DNA of 64,000 nucleotides from Brachyhypopomus gauderio (lineage: Eukaryota; Chordata; Actinopteri; Gymnotiformes; Hypopomidae): assembly GCF_052324685.1 (NCBI RefSeq), contig NC_135225.1, forward strand, positions 12,232,503 to 12,296,502. Reading direction: 5' to 3'. The notes under the pieces were generated by a model, which worked only from the letters and a program-made list of their open reading frames with translations, was not told the DNA's origin and searched no databases. The translations under genes were made by a program, and so were the position numbers. This document shows positions 21,831-33,144 of this stretch, piece after piece. The stretch's first letter is position 1; the number at the start of each line of letters is the position of its first letter.

Positions 21831-22244
21831 TAGTGATGGGCAAATGAGGCCTTATGAAGCTTTGAGGCTTTACTTAGAATTGTGCCAAAAATTATTTGAA
21901 GCTTCAATGCTTCAGTATAAGTAATAACAGTGACATCTGGTGGTAATCTGAAGCCATAGCAGCCACTCAAGCATAGGACCTCACTGTAACACTGAGACGG
22001 CTTCAAAAACCATTTCAACAATAAAGGTTTTAAAAATAGTATGGTTTGTTTGTTTTTTCATCACAATACATTACACAAAATTAAAATAATTATAAGCACT
22101 CCCCCAGAAATATAATAAATGGTGTTTCTATGAGTAACACAGACAAAAGATTTAGGCAAGATTTTTATTGAGAAATAAAAACAGATGTCTGTTTCAGTCA
22201 GCTCCTTTTTTGGCTGACTGGTTCTCCAGCTTTAGAAAAAATAC
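21831..22244 (-). mobile_element. Truncated 3' end of the hAT element (duplicate 1)
   Basis: It starts TAGTGATGGGCAAATGAGG after ATTATAAT and matches 26711-27124. At 22241-22246 (atacg/tcgtcagc) it breaks off into minisatellite. The short shared sequence acgt at the join suggests microhomology. Confidence 0.8.
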
Positions 22245-23093
22245 GTCGTCAGCAGGCAGAAACGCCGGGCAGACGACGTCGTCAGCAGGCAGGAACGCCG
22301 GGCAGACGACGTCGTCAGCAGGCAGGAACGCCGGGCAGACGACGTCGTCAGCAGGCAGGAACGCCGGGCAGGCGACGTCGGGGGCCGGGGACGCCGGGCA
22401 GGCGACGTCGGGGGCCGGGGACGCCGGGCAGGCGACGTCGGGGGCCGGGGACGCCGGGCAGGCGTCGTCTGGGGCCGGGGACGCGGCCAACGGGCAGGAG
22501 TCGTCCGGGGACGAGGCCAACGGGCCGACCTCAACAGGGGCCGGGCAGACGTCATCAGCGTAATTGGGCCCCATGGCCGCCGGAACATTGTCATCAGAGG
22601 GCGTGGCCACCGGAACGACATCATCAGAGGGCGTGGCCACCGGAACGACATCATCAGAGGGCGTGGCCACCGGAACGACATCATCAGAGGGCGTGGCCAC
22701 CGGAACGACGTCATCAGGGGGCGTGGCCACCGGAACGACGTCAGCAGGGGGCGTGGCCAACGGAACGACGTCAGCAGGGGGCGTGGCCAACGGAACGATG
22801 TCAGCAGGGGGCGTGGAGACCTGGGTGATGCAGGCGGGTATGGAGACTTGAGGAACACCAGCACTAACCCCTGGGTTCACCCTCCTCCACACACTGCGCT
22901 GAAACGAGGGCCGGATGGCAGTACCAGCAAACCTAGTCCGCATTAGGTCACTGAAGCCCTTCACTGTCCATGCGTCACCCAAGCGTCTCGACAAGATTAT
23001 GTCTGCCCACTCCAGTGCTTTGGACTTTAGTTGAGAGCGCATAAAAAGCACTAACACTAAAAATAAAATAATCAGCGGACATAGTTTCCCCAT
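22194..23093 (-). pseudogene. Copy of the gag-like/minisatellite frame, fused to hAT sequence
   Basis: It starts with the same MGKLCPLIILF and SKALEWAD segments and contains fewer repeat peptides. After ADDVFFLKLENQSAKKGAD it ends inside the hAT fragment, in a frame different from the transposase. The 299-codon frame is a by-product of the duplication joint. A 98-codon upstream frame lies at 22975-23271. Confidence 0.6.
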
Positions 23094-23273
23094 GGTCTAT
23101 ATCCGGGCACGGAGCTAGAGAAGGCAAAGCAACGCATTTGCCAAAAGCGTCCTTGGTCAGGACTGATTGTATATTATCCAGGCTAGCCCGAAAAGAATCC
23201 TCATCACGGGAAATTTCCTCTCTTTCAGGAGAACAAGTAACCTGCTGCATCACTTTAAATTGGTCGGTCATTA

Positions 23274-23969
23274 TGTAACGAATCAAGGGGTTAGGCGTGA
23301 CGCAAACGCAAGTTCTTAGGTAATTTATTAAACAAAGCAAGAGACAGACTACACTGACGAGAACTACAAAGCACAGGAGAATGTACGCAACAGACGACAG
23401 AACCACTAAGAGACAGAACTAATCATGATAAACTACGAAGACACACACATACCATACGACAGAACTAGAAACCACGGAGTACCAAACAAACAATTAGCTA
23501 CAAACGCTCATGGTACAAATACAAAACAACTGTAAAGTCAAACAGACAGCATCTATCAATAAACGGTGAACATGACAAGAAAGACAAAGCTAAAGGACTA
23601 ACTAAACACAGAAGCAAACACTGGCAGGTGAAACAAAACCACAGAAGGGAACTACCAAACACAGGGAGACTGAACAGGAGGCCAGAAACAGACACAGAGC
23701 ACAACTAGAACATTAGCAGAAAGGAGAACCAAGTCAGGAAAAGGGGGAAACATGGAACTAGACCACAGAGTACTCACGAAACACAATGACCGACACGGAG
23801 GACTGAAATAGATGGGATGATATACTCTGAACAGGGGAGTGAAACGAGATTCAGGTGTGGGCACTCAAGACGGGGGGGGGGGGGGGGGGGGGGGGGGCAG
23901 ACATGAGGGAAAGCACAGAAACAGGGAAACTAGGCGGGACCAGGGAGGAGGGCGGAACTGGACGTAACA
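23274..23969 (-). repeat. LTR copy in the second duplicate
   Basis: It runs from TGTAACGAATC to GGACGTAACA and holds the longest poly-G run (about 25 G at 23873-23897). Confidence 0.75.
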
Positions 23970-24306
23970 ACTCCCTTGATCTGAGGACCTACAGATCACA
24001 ATCACAGGAAGAACATCCCAGAATAAAGTTTGAGAAAATAACCGACTCTGGTCCCTTAATGTTTCTGCAGCATGAAGTGAAAAATGCCAAGAAAGGTTTT
24101 CTACCCAGCACCCTTCTGCTGGGGAGATCCAAAATTCACAACCCCCAGAAGGACAGTTCCTCATAAAATTTGAGGAACAAATCTTATCTTGACTCTCCAG
24201 ATTCACCACATACCGCCTTCTTTCTCTCTGAAATTCATTGATAACCAAGGAGATAAATTTTTGAGATTTTTACAACTATGTTCCAAGACAGACACTGGAT
24301 TATAAT

Positions 24307-24720
24307 TAGTGATGGGCAAATGAGGCCTTATGAAGCTTTGAGGCTTTACTTAGAATTGTGCCAAAAATTATTTGAAGCTTCAATGCTTCAGTATAAGTAA
24401 TAACAGTGACATCTGGTGGTAATCTGAAGCCATAGCAGCCACTCAAGCATAGGACCTCACTGTAACACTGAGACGGCTTCAAAAACAATTTCAACAATAA
24501 AGGTTTTAAAAATAGTATGGTTTGTTTGTTTTTTCATCACAATACATTACACAAAATTAAAATAATTATAAGCACTCCCCCAGAAATATAATAAATGGTG
24601 TTTCTATGAGTAACACAGACAAAAGATTTAGGCAAGATTTTTATTGAGAAATAAAAACAGATGTCTGTTTCAGTCAGCTCCTTTTTTGGCTGACTGGTTC
24701 TCCAGCTTTAGAAAAAATAC
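24307..24720 (-). mobile_element. Truncated 3' end of the hAT element (duplicate 2)
   Basis: Same structure as 21831-22244. It begins after ATTATAAT and breaks into minisatellite at atac/gtcgtcagc, the identical joint. Confidence 0.8.
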
Positions 24721-25503
24721 GTCGTCAGCAGGCAGAAACGCCGGGCAGACGACGTCGTCAGCAGGCAGGAACGCCGGGCAGACGACGTCGTCAGCAGGCA
24801 GGAACGCCGGGCAGACGACGTCGTCAGCAGGCAGGAACGCCGGGCAGGCGACGTCAGCAGGCAGGAACGCCGGGCAGGCGACGTCGGGGGCCGGGGACGC
24901 CGGGCAGGCGACGTCGGGGGCCGGGGACGCGGCCAACGGGCAGGAGTCGTCCGGGGACGAGGCCAACGGGCCGACCTCAACAGGGGCCGGGCAGACGTCA
25001 TCAGCGTAATTGGGCCCCATGGCCGCCGGAACGTTGTCATCAGAGGGCGTGGCCACCGGAACGACATCAGAGGGCGTGGCCACCGGAACGACATCAGAGG
25101 GCGTGGCCACCGGAACGACGTCATCAGGGGGCGTGGCCACCGGAACGACGTCAGCAGGGGGCGTGGCCAACGGAACGACGTCAGCAGGGGGCGTGGCCAA
25201 CGGAACGATGTCAGCAGGGGGCGTGGAGACCTGGGTGATGCAGGCGGGTATGGAGACTTGAGGAACACCAGCACTAACCCCTGGGTTCACCCTCCTCCAC
25301 ACACTGCGCTGAAACGAGGGCCGGATGGCAGTACCAGAAAACCTAGTCCGCATTAGGTCACTGAAGCCCTTCACTGTCCATGCGTCACCCAAGCGTCTCG
25401 ACAAGATTATGTCTGCCCACTCCAGTGCTTTGGACTTTAGTTGAGAGCGCATAAAAAGCACTAACACTAAAAATAAAATAATCAGCGGACATAGTTTCCC
25501 CAT
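24670..25503 (-). pseudogene. Third copy of the gag-like/minisatellite frame
   Basis: 277 codons with the same start and the same hAT-derived ending as the second copy, and fewer repeat peptides. The frame is preserved despite the copy-number changes because all units are multiples of three. The partner 98-codon frame is 25385-25681. Confidence 0.6.
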
Positions 25504-27124
25504 GGTCTATATCCGGGCACGGAGCTAGAGAAGGCAAAGCAACGCATTTGCCAAAAGCGTCCTTGGTCAGGACTGATTGTATATTATCCAGGCTAGCCCG
25601 AAAAGAATCCTCATCACGGGAAATTTCCTCTCTTTCAGGAGAACAAGTAACCTGCTGCATCACTTTAAATTGGTCGGTCATTATGTAACGAATCAAGGGG
25701 TTAGGCGTGACGCAAACGCAAGTTCTTAGGTAATTTATTAAACAAAGCAAGAGACAGACTACACTGACGAGAACTACAAAGCACAGGAGAATGTACGCAA
25801 CAGACGACAGAACCACTAAGAGACAGAACTAATCATGATAAACTACGAAGACACACACATACCATACGACAGAACTAGAAACCACGGAGTACCAAACAAA
25901 CAATTAGCTACAAACGCTCATGGTACAAATACAAAACAACTGTAAAGTCAAACAGACAGCATCTATCAATAAACGGTGAACATGACAAGAAAGACAAAGC
26001 TAAAGGACTAACTAAACACAGAAGCAAACACTGGCAGGTGAAACAAAACCACAGAAGGGAACTACCAAACACAGGGAGACTGAACAGGAGGCCAGAAACA
26101 GACACAGAGCACAACTAGAACATTAGCAGAAAGGAGAACCAAGTCAGGAAAAGGGGGAAACATGGAACTAGACCACAGAGTACTCACGAAACACAATGAC
26201 CGACACGGAGGACTGAAATAGATGGGATGATATACTCTGAACAGGGGAGTGAAACGAGATTCAGGTGTGGGCACTCAAGACGGGGGGGGGTGGGGGGGGG
26301 GCAGACATGAGGGAAAGCACAGAAACAGGGAAACTAGGCGGGACCAGGGAGGAGGGCAGAACTGGACGTAACAACTCCCTTGATCTGAGGACCTACAGAT
26401 CACAATCACAGGAAGAACATCCCAGAATAAAGTTTGAGAAAATAACCGACTCTGGTCCCTTAATGTTTCTGCAGCATGAAGTGAAAAATGCCAAGAAAGG
26501 TTTTCTACCCAGCACCCTTCTGCTGGGGAGATCCAAAATTCACAACCCCCAGAAGGACAGTTCCTCATAAAATTTGAGGAACAAATCTTATCTTGACTCT
26601 CCAGATTCACCACATACCGCCTTCTTTCTCTCTGAAATTCATTGATAACCAAGGAGATAAATTTTAGAGATTTTTACAACTATGTTCCAAGACAGACACT
26701 GGATTATAATTAGTGATGGGCAAATGAGGCCTTATGAAGCTTTGAGGCTTTACTTAGAATTGTGCCAAAAATTATTTGAAGCTTCAATGCTTCAGTATAA
26801 GTAATAACAGTGACATCTGGTGGTAATCTGAAGCCATAGCAGCCACTCAAGCATAGGACCTCACTGTAACACTGAGACGGCTTCAAAAACCATTTCAACA
26901 ATAAAGGTTTTAAAAATAGTATGGTTTGTTTGTTTTTTCATCACAATACATTACACAAAATTAAAATAATTATAAGCACTCCCCCAGAAATATAATAAAT
27001 GGTGTTTCTATGAGTAACACAGACAAAAGATTTAGGCAAGATTTTTATTGAGAAATAAAAACAGATGTCTGTTTCAGTCAGCTCCTTTTTTGGCTGACTG
27101 GTTCTCCAGCTTTAGAAAAAATAC
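24721..27124. repeat. Third copy of the ~2.4-kb tandem duplication
   Basis: 2,404 bp with the same order of parts, with the LTR at 25684-26373. Here the hAT end is not interrupted but runs on past 27,125, so this is the ancestral right-hand joint. Confidence 0.85.
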
Positions 27125-29463
27125 GTTCACAAGGTACAGACGATGCTGGTATGCACAATATGGATTGTTTGGATATATAGTCTTTTGTGCAGCCCAATAT
27201 TTTAGTGGGTCCTGTCCTCAAGCCAGATGTGGCTCTTTCAAATATATACAAGACAGAAAAAAGGTCATTGAATGACAGAAATACATTATTCTGCCGTTTC
27301 AACAGTAATTTTAACATGTAATACCTGTGGATCTCAACAGTGGCACTGGCAGATGCACTGCAAGTATGTTGCTGGGACTGAACATGATTGTCCAACAAAG
27401 CCCACAAGTTCTGTGATGGTTCTGGTTCAGGTACATTGACATTTCCTCTCCTTCTTGATCCATAAGTCCAGCACACTCCCGTGTTAGCCTGTCAACAGCG
27501 ACGTGTGCATTTGTAGAGTTGGTGAAAGCTATTTTCTTGAATCGGGGATCCTTTAGTGTCACCAAAGAGAAGGAGGTGACTTTTTCCTATCCACTGAATT
27601 TATCATTCAAATTGATTCTTTAAGTGCTAGCAATGCCTGGACCCATTCTTGCACATTGTACTGCAACCAAATGCTTCAACATTTTACAGATCGGAATTGC
27701 CTTTGAACCGGACACTCTTTTCTCCTCTGACAGTTCAACAGTTTCCTGATTTAAAGGTTGCAGTAGAGTCAGGCACTGGTTGATACTGACAATCATCAGT
27801 AGTGAAATGTTCACTGTCTATGTTAAGTGATGCCAAGCCAGCCCCCAATGGTTCTCTTTGCTCATACAGCCACTGTAGCATTGCATATGTGCTGTTCCAA
27901 CGTCCACTTCCTGAATCAACTTCATTTGTGGCAAACCCATGTTGATTTGAACAACTTCTCCATTGCAGTAGTGCAATTTAAAGTGTCCCACTATTTTACA
28001 GGCCCTACTTTGAATGTTTTCCAGCTCAGAGGTTTGACCAAGGGACTTTTTCACAATCAAATTCAGCATGTGGGCGAAACAATGAATATGTCGCAAATTC
28101 GGCTGGTTGATGCTTGCAACAACGTTGTGGGCCCCATCTGTAACTATGCCACAGACCTTTTCCCTGATTCCCCACACTGTCATCACATTTGCAGCAACCT
28201 CAGTGATATAATCTGCTGAATGGCTCTTTGGCAAATACGGTACCCCTAAGAGAACAGTTGCCAGATCCAAGTTCTCTGTGATATAATGGCATATTATTCT
28301 GAGGTAGACATCCATGCTAATGGAGGTCCACATATCTGCCATCAAGCTGACAGCTGAAAGCCTTTTCTTTGCCTGTGGTGTATCTGGCATCCACCGTTGC
28401 CTTAACAGCTTTGTGGCTTGGAATGATCTAGGATGGGTCAAAGATTTGGATACAATTCCTAAACTCTTCATCCTTGATCATCATGTCCACCAAGGCCTCA
28501 TCCAATCTGTCTTTTCTGGACACTGTGTAGGAGAAATTTGAGAGTAAGTTTCTACATAGAGTATATAGCAACAAAGCAATTTTATATAGTATGTATACAT
28601 ACTCATCAGCTTACCATCAGGAATTCCAGCATTTGCAGTGGCATGTGTTCCCTCGCCATCATGCTGAGCACACAAGTGTCTCAACATGGATGACGTGTAT
28701 TTGTTGTATGACAACTCTTGTGTATATAACAAACACTGTACCTATAATAATAGAAATAATAATAAATAATGTAACTGCATACTGTTTCATTATTTATACA
28801 TTTTCCAGGATATTCAATGCTTTGCACACAAGTAGTAGTAATTATTTCTGGGACTTGCATTAATTGTACAATAAAAATTTGAAACATACATTGATAAGTA
28901 CTGTTAGAAATTCGGCCTTCAGGAATCAGATTCAGGAGTCAGGAGACTGGACGGCTTCAGTGTTGACAAGTTTATTGACACGCAGAGCATGTAACATAAG
29001 GTGGAGCACGACCAGATCTACTGGGGTCTATGTGACAAGCCTTTTATACATTGTGGAATGAAAGAGGAGGAAGACGAGGAGTTTAAGGGGGGGTAAATTG
29101 GGGATGAAGGTGCAATCTACATTTGGTTGGGTAGTTGCACCTTAGGTTTAAGACATCAAAGCATATACAACAAAGGACATAGGATATACAAACAAAGGAC
29201 AGAGGTGCTGGGCATGCAAATGTGGGTAGCCATCACACTGGTTGCCCCCACCAGGGGTTGACAGACAGGAGACAATTAAGACAAAGGGGTGAGATCTGAC
29301 AGACAGGAGATGATTAAGACAAAGGGGTGAGATTTATAAGAAGCATATTTTCTCTCAGTACAAACCAGTAAAACACAAGAAAATATAATTACCTTATTTG
29401 ATGGAATGAGATCAAATTGATCCCAAACCTTGGATTTCAGTTTGCCAGCAGTAGCTAGCTATC
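27078..29463 (-). pseudogene. hAT transposase (BED finger, RNase H-like, dimerisation), decayed
   Basis: The first exon, ending at 29393 before a gtaatt donor, gives SKVWDQFDLIPSNK, typical of the start of a BED finger. Exon 28615-28716 gives LSYNKYTSSMLRHLCAQH, its His pair. The exon with the CxxC pair is not visible, and an LTR sits in that intron. Next come LDEALVDMMIKDEEF (about 28490), then LMADMWTSISMDVYLRII, WGIREKVCGIVTDGAHN, HCFAHMLNLIVKKSL and GLPQMKLIQEVD (28471-27840), the conserved blocks of hAT transposases. After that the frame is lost several times. The C-terminal SILCIPASSVPCERIFSKAG at about 27110-27170 is the hAT dimerisation motif. Frameshifts make it non-functional. Confidence 0.8.
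28902..29357 (-). mobile_element. Solo LTR inserted in the hAT, 4-bp target duplication
   Basis: It runs from TGTTAGAAATTC to TTTCTCTCA, flanked by GTAC at 28898-28901 and 29358-29361. AATAAA reads on the minus strand (caagtttattgac on the + strand). Its start resembles the solo LTR at 34071. No coding sequence is left. Confidence 0.82.
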
Positions 29464-29660
29464 ACAATCAAAACTCTACAAACTCACAAAAATGCAAACT
29501 CCTCACAACCCAACATTGCTAAGTTATAATGGTGCATCTTAAATACTGTGTTTAGTGACAAACTACTCACCTGTTGTCCAACTCTGAGCCAATGAAACGC
29601 ACAGGAAGAGTGACACAATCTCTGAAGCCTCGGTATCGGTTGCCCATCATTAATTATAAT

Positions 29661-30159
29661 CTATCCTAGAGGAAGTAATTTGCGAGACCAGTCTACAGAT
29701 ACCAAAATTGCCATCATTCTAACCAGGGGAAGGATCCCTATCAACAATATAAGGCTATCGAGTCTTATTCAACCGTTATCTCCTTAACAGAGTACAATTA
29801 ATAACTCTGGACTGAAGTTTGATGATCAGGCTAAATCCTTTGTCTATAGCATCTGAACATTGATTTGTATTTGTTATAAATGCACATCTTAGGATACCTC
29901 ATGTGTTAGGTATTAATGGGGCCTGCCTAAGTACCTTTTTCATTATATAATCATTTATGTTACCCATGCATTACCATGGGTCATATGTTAGCATGTGCTA
30001 TGTTATTTTGAGATTTATCCATATCCAGGTATTACCAGCAATACCAAAGCTGGTATTGATATTGAGTGTAAAAATATCGATACTTGAGATTTTTTTTTTC
30101 TCTTGCACGCACTGACGGCTGCGCACACAGATTCACCAAAGTCTACTCTCTGTCTTTAA
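29661..30159. other. Intergenic stretch, no gene seen
   Basis: About 500 bp of AT-rich DNA. The piece near 30020-30090 (aataccaaagctggtattg) looks like the edge of an old transposon but has no partner I can assign. Confidence 0.4.
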
Positions 30160-31699
30160 TGGCGCATTTCCACTAGGGCCTGCTTGGCGCGGTACGGTTC
30201 GGTACGGGTCGATTCGCAACGGAACGGTACGGTCGCGTTGTGTTTCCATTACAATGGTGAACCACCCCAATGTGGGTGGAGTCGCTGTTGGCGCGCGGGT
30301 TGTAGTGTCGTGACATCATTTGTATACGACCACAACACCGGTCGACGCCCCTTAACACATAGCATTATTGTATCTTATTTATCTTTATCTTCATTATTGT
30401 ATGTGGTTGCTCTAATTATTGATAATAATTTGGTATTACTCAAACAGGCTGAACACACCCTGCATAAAAAGCATCAGTCATACAATCAAATGAAATCAAA
30501 CTTTATTATGAAATATAGATATTTAAAGTACAACATATGTAAATAATATAGTTATAGTTTTAAAAAAGTGCAAAAAGCAAATATATACGTATAGCTTTAT
30601 ATGAAATAAATATTTATAGTACTACAAGCAACATTTTGTGTGCTTTTACTGGCGTCTGTCTCGCATGGTGTTCACAAGTTCGCCAAGCACCCCGAGGAAA
30701 GCCCGGTTGAAGGAAACATTTTCCGCCAACTCCGCTCGCCTCGTCAGTGGAAGGGGAATCTTGAACGTAAAAAATAACAAATATTAAACACAAGTATTCC
30801 TGTGAAGGAACAACGATATAGCGTAACTGCACAAAATGTGTAGCACGTCATCGTTGCTCGTGCTGTGTTTATGGCTACAGCTAACTAGCAACTAGCAAGG
30901 CTAAGAGCTAGCTATTGTACAGTAGTGACTGTGGTGGTAACATTAACTACACACACAGCTCTAAATTCCTGCGTTTACAATAGATGCGTTCATATTACGT
31001 TCATATTACATCTTTTACGAGCCTAGTAGTAAAACTGTGAAATCACAATACACTCACCATTCTCCGTGGCCTCCAGCACCGACATTGCCGTGTCTGTCCA
31101 GCTCTTTCTCTTCCGTTACTGGATGGCCGGTGACCGTATATGACATCCATTTGCTGGAACCATTTCCAGTCTTTGCGGTTTGCTCCGCTGCGTCCGTTAT
31201 GGTCCTTCACCACCCGGTAATCGCGTTAAGCTTTTTTAGCTTGGACCGACCGGCACTGCTGAACGGACCGCTGGTAGCCATGAGTGGCCATTAGCGCGGA
31301 AACCTCGCTAAAAACCTTTACATTTCTAGTGGCCCCGTCCAGTTCGCCCTGGATTTTTTTGATCGCTGATTATTAACAGAAAGGTTTGTACCTCGGCGTT
31401 TGACCAGGGAACAGACTTCGCTCCTTGGGTTTTAAAAATGGCTGAGGAGTCCATAGCATAGCGGAGGAGTCGCTCTCCTGACGCAACCTGTGACGACACT
31501 CCCTGGCCAATCAGTGTCATGCTGTTCCTCCACGTCACAGAACTGTACCGCTTCGGAACGGTTAGAACCTCGATCGAGTCGGTACGAAAAAAGTACCCAA
31601 AGGGGCCGGCTAAACGGGTCCTGGTACTAATGGAAACACTCACAAACCGACCCGTATCGAACCGTACCGCGCCAAGCAGGCCCTAGTGGAAATGCGCCA
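30160..31699. mobile_element. PIF/Harbinger-type element with TAA target duplication
   Basis: Long terminal inverted repeats begin TGGCGCATTTCCACTAGGGC. They remain alignable for about 60 bp (GGTACGGTTCG, CGGGTCG) and reappear inverted at 31640-31699. TAA flanks both ends (30157-30159 and 31700-31702), as is usual for PIF/Harbinger. It carries a Myb/SANT-like accessory gene but no DDE transposase, so it depends on a helper. Confidence 0.75.
30646..31473 (-). pseudogene. Myb/SANT-like DNA-binding protein gene of the Harbinger element, frameshifted
   Basis: On the minus strand, VPWSNAEVQTFLLIISDQK at about 31430-31365 is followed, after a frameshift in an A/T run, by IQGELDGATRNVKVFSEVSA. Next come HGYQRSVQQCRS and, after another shift, DYRVVKDHNGRSGANRKDWK and MDVIYGHRPS. 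This is the tri-helix Myb/SANT-like fold seen in fish Harbinger partners. A likely second exon at 30646-30759 encodes AELAENVSFNRAFLGVLGEL and stops at TAA 30646-30648. At least two frameshifts make it a pseudogene. The protein would have bound the element's ends. Confidence 0.65.
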
Positions 31700-31702
31700 T
31701 AA

Positions 31703-33140
31703 GAGTAGCGCTGCACCGTGTCTCATAGCACACAGCAGCGCACCCTCCACCTGTAAGGGAATTTGTGATTTATTGTCTGTGACTCTCAATCAGAACACTC
31801 TGACATTCAGTTTACTCCCTTATCTGTATGTCTGCTCATCAGTTAGAACTTCTCTCCTTCTCCAACTGTCAGCTGTGGCTTTTCTGTACAGGTCCTGGGT
31901 CCCAAGGTGCACCTATGGGGGAAGACCCGGTGACGATGAACCTGCAGGACTGATATTTATTAGTAAGCATACTTGGATTTAAAATCACTTAATGGGACAA
32001 AGTGATCACTTACATTTGTGGTGATAGAAGAACTGTCATGCATACACCTCACTCATAAGCTGTGTGTTTAAATGTTTCTCCTACCTATACCTGAGGTGGT
32101 AGTCCTCTGTCCATTTGAGGAGGGGCTAAAGGGTATATATGGGTGACTGGGGAAATAGAAAGGAAGCTTGATGTATAAGGGGGAGGTAATGGTCCCCTCG
32201 TTTTTAATACTCACAATGGTTTGTCTGCAAATAAAGAAAATTACTTTTGATTACTGAACAAGACTCTTGGAGACATTCTTGCGGCCCTTTCTGGGAAGGC
32301 TACTAACTACGCGTACTATTATTAAACTTTCCTGCTCTTTCCTGACACCCGTGTCTTGTGAACCGTGTTTCACAGTGCCTGTTACAAACTCTGAGGGCTG
32401 AAAAAATTTATAATCTTGATTAAGAAACCTGATGGTCTTGATCTACGTCTAGAGACAATTCCAAGAAAAACCTTAACATCTCATCTCCGCAGCACCAGCC
32501 AAACAGCCATGAAGGTTGGCTCAGCCTGGCCCGCCCACTCAGCACTCTCGACGCCACAGTACAGAGTGAGACACCACCGGAGTGTTAAAATGTCTGAGAG
32601 GATTTTGTTTTAAGTTGTGTTGAGTGATATATTTTTACACTTCTCTATTTAAGAAGAAAACATAATTGCACTGAAATTAAGAAAATTCCTTATTATTAAT
32701 TTTTCCTAAGAACAATTCTAATTGAAATGAAAAAAACAAAAAAGCTTTATTTTCCTAATGTAAAGATAAATTTTGTTTTGTTACTGTTCCATTGTTTCAA
32801 AACAAAAATTGTGATAATAAAGTATTTTGTTGTCATGTACACTGTTTGGCGTAATGCTATCCAAGGTCTTTGGATCCTTTGGATCAATGAAGCTTAAATA
32901 TTTAAAAAGTATCGGTGATACTTGCTCTGCATTTACTTGGATTGTATTGGATTGATAACAAAATTCCCAGTATTGCCCACCTCTAGCCAAGAGTGTCAAC
33001 TAGTTCCAACAGAATTGAGACCGTGTCTGTGCCCCGGGTTAAATTCAATTATAGGAAATTTTTAAGGTTAAGGTTTTAACTAATATTCACACCTCGTATC
33101 AAATTATTAGTAGCAATGATCGATTGGAAAATTGGCTTAC
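31703..33140. other. 1.4 kb without a recognisable gene; possible old LTR
   Basis: The part from about 32034 (TGTCATGC) to 32386 (GTTACA) contains a gggtatatatggg stretch and caaataaag, as in an LTR promoter/polyA region. I could not find a target duplication, so this is tentative. Near 32840-32995 the sequence ends in attgcccacctcta, like a hAT terminus. Confidence 0.3.
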
Positions 33141-33144
33141 TCAA

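Larger units (their letters stand above)
22245..24720. repeat. Second copy of the ~2.4-kb tandem duplication
   Basis: The segment runs from minisatellite through the gag-like region, LTR (23274-23969), spacer and hAT end, repeating the organisation of 19.7-22.24 kb. It is 2,476 bp long. The differences are mainly in minisatellite copy number and the poly-G run. Confidence 0.85.
26711..29652 (-). mobile_element. hAT transposon with 8-bp target duplication
   Basis: Ends TAGTGATGGGC and (reverse) TAATGATGGGC are flanked by ATTATAAT at 26703-26710 and 29653-29660. It is 2,942 bp including a 456-bp LTR insertion. It carries a broken minus-strand transposase with a BED finger and a dimerisation domain. 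Confidence 0.88.

Noticed and set aside
23855..24166. Poly-Gly open frame over the G-run
   Set aside because: Translation of a homopolymer in an LTR. It varies between copies with the G number and has no coding signal.
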